Positions 1 through 6,867 of a stretch of DNA of 64,000 nucleotides are shown here, in pieces. Position 1 is the first letter of the stretch; each line of letters starts with the position of its first letter. Both the position numbers and the translations under genes were made by a program. Source of the stretch: JAVBLP01 sp031553505 (GTDB lineage Bacteria; Elusimicrobiota; Endomicrobiia; Endomicrobiales; Endomicrobiaceae); NCBI GenBank assembly GCA_031553505.1, contig JAVBLP010000003.1:62001-126000 (forward strand), in the 5' to 3' direction. The notes beneath the pieces were generated by a model. The model saw nothing but the letters and a program-made list of their open reading frames with translations. It searched no databases and was not told where the DNA came from.

Positions 1-101
1 AAGACGGTTCAGTAAAACTGTCTGGAAACGCAAAAGTTTTAGACGGTTTTGACGGATATTTTGAAAAATTTGACCCTGAGTTTAACATAGTTACGCCGTA
101 A
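1..101 (+). CDS. C-terminal end of an unrecognised protein (partial)
   Basis: The frame starting at base 3 is open to a TAA at 99-101 and encodes about 32 residues ending FDPEFNIVTP. The gene begins outside the window. A strong hairpin follows 15 bases later, as expected at the end of a transcript. The fragment is too short for me to recognise a family, so no function is given. Confidence 0.6.
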   Translation, partial: DGSVKLSGNAKVLDGFDGYFEKFDPEFNIVTP

Positions 102-115
102 TATGCTATAAAACC

Positions 116-156
116 AAAAAGCGGCTTAAGGATTTTATCCTTAAGCCGCTTTTTTT
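116..156. terminator. Bidirectional Rho-independent terminator
   Basis: A perfect 13-bp stem (121-133 with 137-149) closes a 3-base loop. It is flanked by an A-run on the left and a T-run on the right, so it can end transcription from both sides. It lies between the converging partial gene at 1-101 and the leftward yjbQ gene. Confidence 0.93.
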
Positions 157-167
157 GATATTTATGC

Positions 168-566
168 TTATCCCGTAATTATTTTAACCCATGCTTGCCT
201 GTTTCTCGGGCCGTCAAATTCGCAGAAATAAACTCCCTGCCATGTTCCGAGTTTTAATTCTCTGTTTTTAATTATCAGTGTCTGCGATGTTCCGATAAGA
301 CTTGATTTTATATGAGCATCGGAGTTTCCTTCCATATGCCGGTAGTTTTTATCAAGAGGGGATATGCGTTCCAAACCGCTTATCATATCTGTGCAAACAT
401 CCGGATCGGCGTTTTCATTAATCGTTATCGCGGCTGTAGTATGGGGCGTATAAACAAGGCAAATTCCGTTTTCTGTTCCGACTTTCTTTATTGTTTCGCT
501 GATTTTGCCCGTAATGTTTATTAATTCTTCTCTCTTTGAAGTTTTTATTTGCAGTTCAATCAGCAT
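168..566 (-). CDS. yjbQ: YjbQ/UPF0047 family protein
   Basis: This 132-residue protein has the usual length of the YjbQ (UPF0047) family, small trimeric proteins reported to have weak thiamine-phosphate synthase activity and whose main role is unsettled. Conserved family blocks are visible: TPHTTAAITINENADPDV at about residues 40-57, HMEGNSDAHIKSSLIG at 77-92, and GTWQGVYFCEFDGPRNR at 107-123. The His, Glu and Asp residues in these blocks form the presumed active site. The start is supported by an AGAGGA ribosome-binding site three bases before the ATG. It lies 7 bases downstream of rsmG on the same strand and ends at the bidirectional terminator, so the two genes probably share a transcript. 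Confidence 0.93.
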   Translation of the reverse strand: MLIELQIKTSKREELINITGKISETIKKVGTENGICLVYTPHTTAAITINENADPDVCTDMISGLERISPLDKNYRHMEGNSDAHIKSSLIGTSQTLIIKNRELKLGTWQGVYFCEFDGPRNRQAWVKIITG

Positions 567-573
567 AAATCCT

Positions 574-1320
574 CTATAAAGGTTTTTTTTCGGGGATGCC
601 GGTTTTGCGCGGATACTGCGCGGGAGTATCTTTATATTTTTTAAATGTAAGGATGCAGTAATCCAAATCCTGTTCCGGCAGTTTGTAAGGAATTATATTT
701 TCAAGTTTTGCCCCTAAATGCTTCAAGGCGGTCTTTACTGAAGGCAGCCCTTCCTCGGGGCTTTCAGCAGAATTTTTAGTTTTGTGTACTATAAAATGCC
801 CGCCGACTTTAAGCAGCGGAATAGAAATTTCAAGATTTGGGGAAAATTTGCTTACCGCGCGCGAAAGTACAAAATCGCACCTCTGCCTGTAATTGGGGCT
901 TTGGCCTATCTCTTCGGCGCGCGTATTAAGCACTTTTATGTCAAAACCGAGCTTTTTATTTGTATCATCCAAAAATACGCATTTTTTTGTTATAGACTCA
1001 ACAAGCGTAAGGTTTATTTCGGGCAAGGCAATTTTTACCGGAATTCCGGGCATTCCTGAACCTGTTCCAAGGTCAATAACTTTTATATTTTGGCTGTTTG
1101 TAATGTCCGTTATGGCTTTAGCGCTATATAAAGAATCACAAAAATGCCTGTAAATTAAATCATTTTCAGTTTTAAACGATATTAAATTAAACTTTTGATT
1201 CCATTCTAAAAGATTGTTAAAATATATCTTAAAGCCATTAAGTCGCTCCTCCGAAAAAGAAGGCAGTATGTTTTTTTGAACGTGATCCGTAAAATTTTTA
1301 AAAAGTTCATTATTTTCCAT
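574..1320 (-). CDS. rsmG: 16S rRNA (guanine-N7)-methyltransferase RsmG
   Basis: RsmG (GidB) methylates N7 of G527 in 16S rRNA using S-adenosylmethionine. The 248-residue product has the FNLIS motif near residue 45, the SAM-binding loop VIDLGTGSGMPGIPVKIALP at 81-100, and the LSRAVSKF segment around 155. The length is a little above the usual 205-240 because of a basic C-terminal tail. No clear ribosome-binding site precedes the ATG. A TAGTAT box ends six bases before it, which could be the -10 of a leaderless promoter, but the -35 match is weak. mnmG (gidA), often next to rsmG in bacteria, lies about 3.6 kb away on the same strand. Confidence 0.95.
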   Translation of the reverse strand: MENNELFKNFTDHVQKNILPSFSEERLNGFKIYFNNLLEWNQKFNLISFKTENDLIYRHFCDSLYSAKAITDITNSQNIKVIDLGTGSGMPGIPVKIALPEINLTLVESITKKCVFLDDTNKKLGFDIKVLNTRAEEIGQSPNYRQRCDFVLSRAVSKFSPNLEISIPLLKVGGHFIVHKTKNSAESPEEGLPSVKTALKHLGAKLENIIPYKLPEQDLDYCILTFKKYKDTPAQYPRKTGIPEKKPL

Positions 1321-1381
1321 TCGGAAATACTACCAAATATTGATTGAAAAATAAATATAATTAAGTTATTTTAAAAAAGCA

Positions 1382-3628
1382 ATGAAAAAAATATTAGCCG
1401 TGTTAATTACCATGTGTCTTGAGGCGTCCGCTTTTGGCATTGCGGACATATCTTCCATGCTTCAAAAAAATAATTCCGACCCGCTATATAATTTCGGAAG
1501 CGTAACCGCTTTTGAAAATTTTGATTCTCCTTCTTCCGCTGTAATTGTACAAGACCTCCACTGCCATCCGCAGGTACAGAGAAACATAAGCGAAATACTC
1601 ACGCGCCTGTATGAAAGCTACAATGTGCAAAATATCTTTATGGAAGGCGCTTACGGGGAAATTGATTTCAGCTGGATGAAGATATTTTCCGATAAAACTT
1701 TTGCTGATGCCACGGTTGACGCTCTGTTGAAAGACGGAAAGCTTACCGGAGGCGAATATTTCGCATATCAAAAAGATGTTAACGGGATTTTAAAAGGAAT
1801 GGAAAATAAAAATATTCATGAGAAAAACCTTGAACGCCTTGCTTTTATAATTAAGGAAAAACCTGCCATAACGGAAATTCTTTCCGAAATGGGCAAAGAT
1901 TTGAAAGGCGAACAGAAAATGTATTACTCAGCGTTCAATAAAAAACTTGCAAGGCTTACAAAGGATTATAAAGAAGGAAAACTGGATTCGCAGGAATACT
2001 ACCGCGCGCTTTTTACAATGTCAAAAAAGCTTTCAGACAGGAGAGGCGTAATTAGCGATTTTCATATAGACATAAATCAATATAAAAATATTTCCGAGTA
2101 CATAAGTTATGATAAAAACGCCAAAAGCATAAATATTCGGAAGGTGCAAAAAGAACTGGTTGAATCTCTTTCCGTGCTGAAAGAGACGCTTAGCTACCAG
2201 CAGTACGCGCAGCTGCGGCAGAATACTGATTCCTTTAACGATACAAATACATTGATAAATGAGCTGATCGGCTTTGAAAATTCGGGTATATCCTGTTTAG
2301 AAGGTTTTAACGAACTTCAGAAATATATATCAGTATCCGGTTTTTCGGAAAATATGAACGCTATGGATTTGTTATATGAAGAACACAGCCTTCTGCGCAG
2401 TTTGCAGCTTGCCGGCGCGAAAAGCGGCAGGGAAGCGGTTTTGGTAATTTTGTCGGATTTGTTTGATAATATCTGCAGTTATTACACCGCCAATCTTACT
2501 TCCGCCGGTTATTTATATTTGAATTCTTTCGGGTTGCAGAGATTTAAGTCTTACTGGAAAGCAAATGTTTCTCCCCAATACGTGAATATGCTTGATACAT
2601 ATGACAATATAGTTAAGGAATACTATGAGGCAAATTTGCTCAGGGATAAAGTTTTTTCAGGTTATGTAATGCCTTCCATTCCCAAAAAAACACGCCCGAA
2701 AACAAAGATACCGTCAAAAAATATTGAAGATATATTAGGCGGTTTAAAAGATGTGGATATTATCGTGTGCGGCGGATTCCATACGCAGGGATTGATTGAT
2801 GAAATGCGCGAAAAAGGCATCTCTTACGCTGTTATTACCCCGGACGTCCATGCGGGTGTTGATAAAGCCGCCGCTGTGTATGAAAGGCTTTTATTGGAGT
2901 GGGAAGCATTCCGTTCCACTGCCATACAGCTTCAAAGTATTTCGCAAGAACCGGAAAAAACCAGGGTTGCTTCCATATTAGAAACTCTTTTGCGTCAGGA
3001 ACTTGAAAGGAATCCTAAAGCGGATATCGTGAAATTTATGAATGATGCCGTCAACCAAATATGCGCGGTTAATGAGCAGGAAATAATAAAAAGAGGAATT
3101 AAAAATTATAAGAAACCTGAAAATAAAGGCATTGTAATAAATGACGGCGGTACGGTAACGGTAAATATTTCTTTTGGCGGGACAGGAGGCTTTGAAAGCA
3201 TAGTAATAAACAGACCTCAAAAAACCGGCTTGTACGGTTCGGCTATTGAAACTTTGTATGCGGAAATGTCCGCTCTGCAGGAATGGTTATATAGGTTACC
3301 GGGCGCTTTTGCGCATGAGGCTAAGAAATTTTTTACTGGAATTTTATCTGAAAAAACGTATGCCGGAAAAATTGAAGACGGATACGGCGGGCGGAATAGA
3401 AATATAAGCATATATGAATTTAGCACAGGCGGTAATTTTGACGGTGCTTCTTACAGCGGCGCCGTAACAAAGCTTGCCGCCGCTTATGCGCAAAAAAATC
3501 CGTCAGAGGCAGCTGATGCCGCTAACGGATTAATTGTACTAATGAAAGAATCTGATATTTCTGCCGGTAATGCCGCTTCAATAAGGTTCTCTGTTTCCGG
3601 TTTTATAGATATATTATGCGCTTCTTAA
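1382..3628 (+). CDS. Exported Tiki/ChaN-like protein of unknown function
   Basis: This 748-residue protein begins with a signal peptide (Lys-Lys, then a hydrophobic stretch to about residue 18). I do not recognise a named family. Two blocks resemble the paired metal-binding motifs of the Tiki superfamily (TraB, ChaN, EreA): VIVQDLHCHPQVQRN at about 55-69, with an EGA block near residue 89, and CGGFHTQGLIDEMREKG at about 463-479. The middle is helical and the last 150 residues are richer in Gly and Ala. The gene points away from rsmG and its stop lies one base from the stop of the converging gene at 3630. There is no clear ribosome-binding site; TTGAAA and TATTTT with a 17-base spacer sit just upstream. 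The superfamily placement is an inference. Confidence 0.6.
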   Translation: MKKILAVLITMCLEASAFGIADISSMLQKNNSDPLYNFGSVTAFENFDSPSSAVIVQDLHCHPQVQRNISEILTRLYESYNVQNIFMEGAYGEIDFSWMKIFSDKTFADATVDALLKDGKLTGGEYFAYQKDVNGILKGMENKNIHEKNLERLAFIIKEKPAITEILSEMGKDLKGEQKMYYSAFNKKLARLTKDYKEGKLDSQEYYRALFTMSKKLSDRRGVISDFHIDINQYKNISEYISYDKNAKSINIRKVQKELVESLSVLKETLSYQQYAQLRQNTDSFNDTNTLINELIGFENSGISCLEGFNELQKYISVSGFSENMNAMDLLYEEHSLLRSLQLAGAKSGREAVLVILSDLFDNICSYYTANLTSAGYLYLNSFGLQRFKSYWKANVSPQYVNMLDTYDNIVKEYYEANLLRDKVFSGYVMPSIPKKTRPKTKIPSKNIEDILGGLKDVDIIVCGGFHTQGLIDEMREKGISYAVITPDVHAGVDKAAAVYERLLLEWEAFRSTAIQLQSISQEPEKTRVASILETLLRQELERNPKADIVKFMNDAVNQICAVNEQEIIKRGIKNYKKPENKGIVINDGGTVTVNISFGGTGGFESIVINRPQKTGLYGSAIETLYAEMSALQEWLYRLPGAFAHEAKKFFTGILSEKTYAGKIEDGYGGRNRNISIYEFSTGGNFDGASYSGAVTKLAAAYAQKNPSEAADAANGLIVLMKESDISAGNAASIRFSVSGFIDILCAS

Positions 3629-3629
3629 A

Positions 3630-4169
3630 CTATTTTTTTACCGCGTTTTGAAGTAAGAGTTCAGCTTTTTTGTTCTCTTCCGCCTGTTTCTTTGCCGCGT
3701 CTTGTATAATGGCGGCGGCTTTTTTATTTGCTTCTTCTTTTGCAGTTTGCGCGTTTTTAAGCAAAGTATCTATTTCCTGCAGGCTTTCTTTTTCATTGGA
3801 ATTCAATTTTGCTTTGGTTTCCCGGATTTTGCTTTCAAAACCCTTTATTTCTTCTTCATATTGTTTTTTTTCAGCCGCGGCTTTTTCTTTTAACAGATTA
3901 ACCTGTTCTTTTGCCGACTTTTCATCATTTTCCGCTTTTTCTTTCAATATTTTTGCGGAGTTTTCCGCGTCTTTTTTTGCTTTTGCCGCATTGTCTTTTA
4001 TGCTTTTTGCCTGCGCTTTTATTTCTTCCGCCGCCGGAGTTTTTGGAGCCGCCTGCGCAATCTGCTGCGCTGCCGCCGTTACGTTTGCAGGGGTATCGGC
4101 AATGGCGCTGTAAGATGTAAAAAGTACTGCGCAAAATACTGCCGCTGATATTTGTTTAATGTTTTTCAT
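3630..4169 (-). CDS. Small exported coiled-coil protein
   Basis: The 179-residue product has an N-terminal signal peptide ending near Ala-Ile-Ala-Asp (about residue 24). The rest is almost only Ala, Lys, Glu, Asn and Gln with heptad-like spacing, which predicts a long alpha-helical coiled coil. No catalytic motif is visible. Proteins of this type often act as periplasmic or envelope spacers, but nothing here fixes a role. An AGGAGA ribosome-binding site precedes the ATG. It lies 10 bases downstream of the flavodoxin-ferredoxin gene on the same strand, so co-transcription is likely. The low-complexity sequence makes similarity searches unreliable. Confidence 0.65.
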   Translation of the reverse strand: MKNIKQISAAVFCAVLFTSYSAIADTPANVTAAAQQIAQAAPKTPAAEEIKAQAKSIKDNAAKAKKDAENSAKILKEKAENDEKSAKEQVNLLKEKAAAEKKQYEEEIKGFESKIRETKAKLNSNEKESLQEIDTLLKNAQTAKEEANKKAAAIIQDAAKKQAEENKKAELLLQNAVKK

Positions 4170-4179
4170 GTAGTCTCCT

Positions 4180-4977
4180 TTATATTTTAAAACAACCTTT
4201 CATTTCGCTTTCATTCAGCCCTTTATAGACTTTACCCTTGTTTACAAATAAGGAATCTATCGCTCCTGTCGGGCAGTAAGATACGCATCGCATGCAAATC
4301 TGGCATTTATTTCCGTCAAAATAAGGAAAATCTTTGTAAGAAATATTTTTAACCGGGCATATTTTGGCGCAGAGCCCGCATTTTACGCATTTTTCTTTTA
4401 TCACCTTCATATTTATAAGTTTTTGCGCAGGTTTTTTTTCCCAAAGCAGTGTTATAAAAGATGAGACTGCCAGGCACATTTTAAAGAAAATATTAGTTTT
4501 TTCAGGTTTAGCGGCGCTGTTCAGTATGTCCAGCGCAAAACTTGCGATTTTTATATATGCTTTATTGCGTTTTTCGATATTTTTTTCTTCGCTCTGTATA
4601 GATATAAGGTTGTTTGGCATCTTAAAACCTTTTGTGGCGATAAGCGAATAACCTTTCTTTTTTAAGATATCTCCAAAATTTGCCGCCGCTTTAAGCGAAG
4701 AGTCTCCCATAGTGCTGAATACAAAAGCTTCCGTTCCGGACGCTTTCGGGAGCGCTTTAATAAACCTTCTTACAAAAGGATATGTGTTCCAACATGCAAC
4801 GGGGAACGCTACGGCGATTGTTTTTGACAAATCTATTTCAGAGGGGCTGTTTTGTTCAATATTTAAAAGCCTTACGGTGCAGCCGTTTTGCTCAAACACT
4901 TCTTTTATTTTTCTTGCGGCAAGGTAAGTGTTTCCTGTTCCTGTAAAGAAGTAAATATCAACTGATTTATTTCGCAT
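4180..4977 (-). CDS. EFR1-type flavodoxin/ferredoxin fusion protein
   Basis: The 265-residue protein joins an N-terminal flavodoxin-like domain to a C-terminal two-cluster ferredoxin. The FMN phosphate loop FFTGTGNTYLAARKI lies at about residues 10-24. Two [4Fe-4S] motifs follow near the C-terminus, CVKCGLCAKICP and CQICMRCVSYCP. This matches the EFR1 family of anaerobe electron-transfer proteins, whose partners are mostly unknown. It overlaps the end of mnmG by 11 bases and is likely translated from the same messenger. The presence of such a protein fits an anaerobic or fermentative lifestyle (inference). Confidence 0.85.
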   Translation of the reverse strand: MRNKSVDIYFFTGTGNTYLAARKIKEVFEQNGCTVRLLNIEQNSPSEIDLSKTIAVAFPVACWNTYPFVRRFIKALPKASGTEAFVFSTMGDSSLKAAANFGDILKKKGYSLIATKGFKMPNNLISIQSEEKNIEKRNKAYIKIASFALDILNSAAKPEKTNIFFKMCLAVSSFITLLWEKKPAQKLINMKVIKEKCVKCGLCAKICPVKNISYKDFPYFDGNKCQICMRCVSYCPTGAIDSLFVNKGKVYKGLNESEMKGCFKI

Positions 4978-6742
4978 TTTTTGCTCTCCTTCTTTTTTCG
5001 AGATGAATGGAAAGAATCGCTATATCGGACGGTTTTATGCCGCGCAGCTTTGCCGCCTGCCCCAGAGTCTGCGGTTTTGCTTCGGATAATCTTTCTTTTG
5101 TTTCGGCGGAAAGAGAGTCTAATGAGCCATACTCAAAATCTTCCGGGATGCGCCTGTCTTCGTTCTTTTTTACTTTTTTCGCGCTTTTGTTTTGTATTTC
5201 TATATAACCTTCATACTTTTTTGCTATTTCAACTTCCTGCCTTGCCTGCTCCATAGTCCACGGAAGCATCTCTTCTTCAGGCGGTAAATTTTCTTCTTTG
5301 CCGTCATAAATATCTATTAAAACATTTCTGTAAATGTCAAACTTTCTGTACGCTGCGTCCGATATAAGACCTATTGAGCGGCCTATGTCCATAAGCCTTA
5401 AATCCGCGTTGTCATTTCTTATCGAAAGCCTGTACTCTGCGCGTGAAGTAAACATTCTGTAAGGCTCATCCACGCCTTTTGAGGTTATGTCATCAATCAT
5501 TATGCCTGTGTATGCTTCCGGCCTGCCAAGGACAAGCGGGTCTTTGCCAAAAAATTTAAGCGCCGCGTTAATGCCTGCCATAAGGCCCTGCGCGGCAGCC
5601 TCTTCATAGCCGGTAGTGCCGTTTATCTGCCCGGCTAAAAAAAGATTTTCGGTGCTTTTTATCTCAAGGCTGTTTTTTATCTGTAAAGGGTCGGAGTAAT
5701 CGTATTCAATGGCGTACCCGTAACGTGTTACTTTTGCGTTTTCAAGCCCTTCGATTGAATTGATCATTTTCTGCTGTACGTCAAACGGAAGCCCTGTGTA
5801 TAGGCCGTTAAGATACACTTCATTTGTGCTTCTGCCTTCCGGCTCAAGAAATATGTGATGGCGCTCTTTGTCAGGGTATCTTAAAATTTTTTCTTCTATG
5901 GCGGGGCAGTATCTAGGGCTTTGGCTGTCCGTTTCGCCGATGTTAATTGAAGATAAATCTATATTATCAGCTACAACTTTATGCGAACTTTGGTTTGTAT
6001 AAGTAAGCCAGCATGACAACTGCCTTAAATTTTTTCTCCAGTTTTCTTTATCGGTGAAGTGGGAAAAAGGCTGGGGTATTTCGTCTCCAGCCTGTTCAGT
6101 CATTTTTGAATAGTCAACGGTATTGGTGTTTATTCTGGGAGGAGTTGTCGTTTTGAAGCGTTTCAGCTTTACTCCGCAGTCATTAATAAGCGACGAAGAT
6201 AAAAAAGAAGCGGCTCTTTCGTTAAACCTGCCGCCTTCAAAATTCGTGTTTCCTACGTATATTCTGCCTTTCAAAAACGTTCCGGCGGTTATTATGATCA
6301 TATCGGAATCGATTATTTCGCCTGTTGCTATCTTAACGCCGCAAATTTTATTGTTTTTTACTATTAATGAAGATGCTTCGGATTGCAAAATATCAAGGTT
6401 TTGCTGGTTTTGAAGCGATTTTGACATTAAAACCGAATAAAGCTCTTTGTCACACTGCGCCCTTGGAGACCAAACTGCCGGCCCTCTTGAAGCGTTAAGC
6501 ATTTTAAACTGGATTCCCGCATGGTCTGTTATCCAGCCCATCTCTCCGCCAAGAGCGTCTATTTCCCTTACAATCTGACCTTTTGCTATTCCGCCTATTG
6601 CGGGATTGCACGGCATGCTTGCCACGGAATCCATATTCAGCGTGATAATCAGGGTCTTTAAACCCATCCGCGCGCAGGCTAAAGCCGCTTCACAGCCAGC
6701 GTGACCCGCCCCAATAACCGTTGCATTATACTTTTGCTCCAT
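4967..6742 (-). CDS. mnmG: tRNA uridine-5-carboxymethylaminomethyl modification enzyme MnmG
   Basis: MnmG (GidA) works with MnmE to modify U34 of several tRNAs, using FAD. The chosen start gives 591 residues. The FAD-binding motif VIGAGHAGCEAALA lies at 9-22, NPAIGGIAKGQIVREIDALG near 62, and the conserved GQINGTTGYEEAAAQGL near 370. The C-terminal block ending in KPQTLGQAAKLRGIKPSD is typical. An ATG 51 bases further upstream is also in frame, but the Rossmann motif starts properly from 6742, a GGGTGAT ribosome-binding site lies in front of it, and the best promoter (6765-6793) would start transcripts downstream of the longer start. No mnmE is in the window. Confidence 0.96.
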   Translation of the reverse strand: MEQKYNATVIGAGHAGCEAALACARMGLKTLIITLNMDSVASMPCNPAIGGIAKGQIVREIDALGGEMGWITDHAGIQFKMLNASRGPAVWSPRAQCDKELYSVLMSKSLQNQQNLDILQSEASSLIVKNNKICGVKIATGEIIDSDMIIITAGTFLKGRIYVGNTNFEGGRFNERAASFLSSSLINDCGVKLKRFKTTTPPRINTNTVDYSKMTEQAGDEIPQPFSHFTDKENWRKNLRQLSCWLTYTNQSSHKVVADNIDLSSINIGETDSQSPRYCPAIEEKILRYPDKERHHIFLEPEGRSTNEVYLNGLYTGLPFDVQQKMINSIEGLENAKVTRYGYAIEYDYSDPLQIKNSLEIKSTENLFLAGQINGTTGYEEAAAQGLMAGINAALKFFGKDPLVLGRPEAYTGIMIDDITSKGVDEPYRMFTSRAEYRLSIRNDNADLRLMDIGRSIGLISDAAYRKFDIYRNVLIDIYDGKEENLPPEEEMLPWTMEQARQEVEIAKKYEGYIEIQNKSAKKVKKNEDRRIPEDFEYGSLDSLSAETKERLSEAKPQTLGQAAKLRGIKPSDIAILSIHLEKRRRAKNAK

Positions 6743-6764
6743 CAGATCACCCGTTTTAAAACCG

Positions 6765-6793
6765 ATTTTATATTTTTTAGAGGATAAATGCAA
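6765..6793 (-). promoter_or_regulatory. Sigma-70-type promoter for mnmG
   Basis: On the minus strand TTGCAT (6788-6793) and TAAAAT (6765-6770) are separated by exactly 17 bases. Transcription would start near 6758, just before the chosen mnmG start at 6742. Confidence 0.55.
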
Positions 6794-6805
6794 ATTGCCG
6801 TTTAA

Positions 6806-6834
6806 TTGAAAATAAAAGCAAAAAATACTAAAAT
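6806..6834 (+). promoter_or_regulatory. Sigma-70-type promoter for the gene at 6868
   Basis: TTGAAA (6806-6811) and TAAAAT (6829-6834) are separated by 17 bases. The predicted start near 6841 leaves a leader of about 27 bases with an AGGG ribosome-binding site before the ATG at 6868. It stands back to back with the mnmG promoter. Confidence 0.6.
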
Positions 6835-6867
6835 ATTAAGATATTTTACTATCAAGGGGTCAGGGAA

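Noticed and set aside
3670..4113. A 147-residue Ser/Phe/Ala-rich frame on the plus strand
   Set aside because: It mirrors the Lys/Ala/Glu codons of the coiled-coil gene on the other strand and has no independent support.
6743..6867. Possible replication origin next to mnmG (gidA)
   Set aside because: mnmG and rsmG often lie near oriC, but no DnaA-box cluster was found in the AT-rich gap. dnaA, dnaN and parAB are not in the window.
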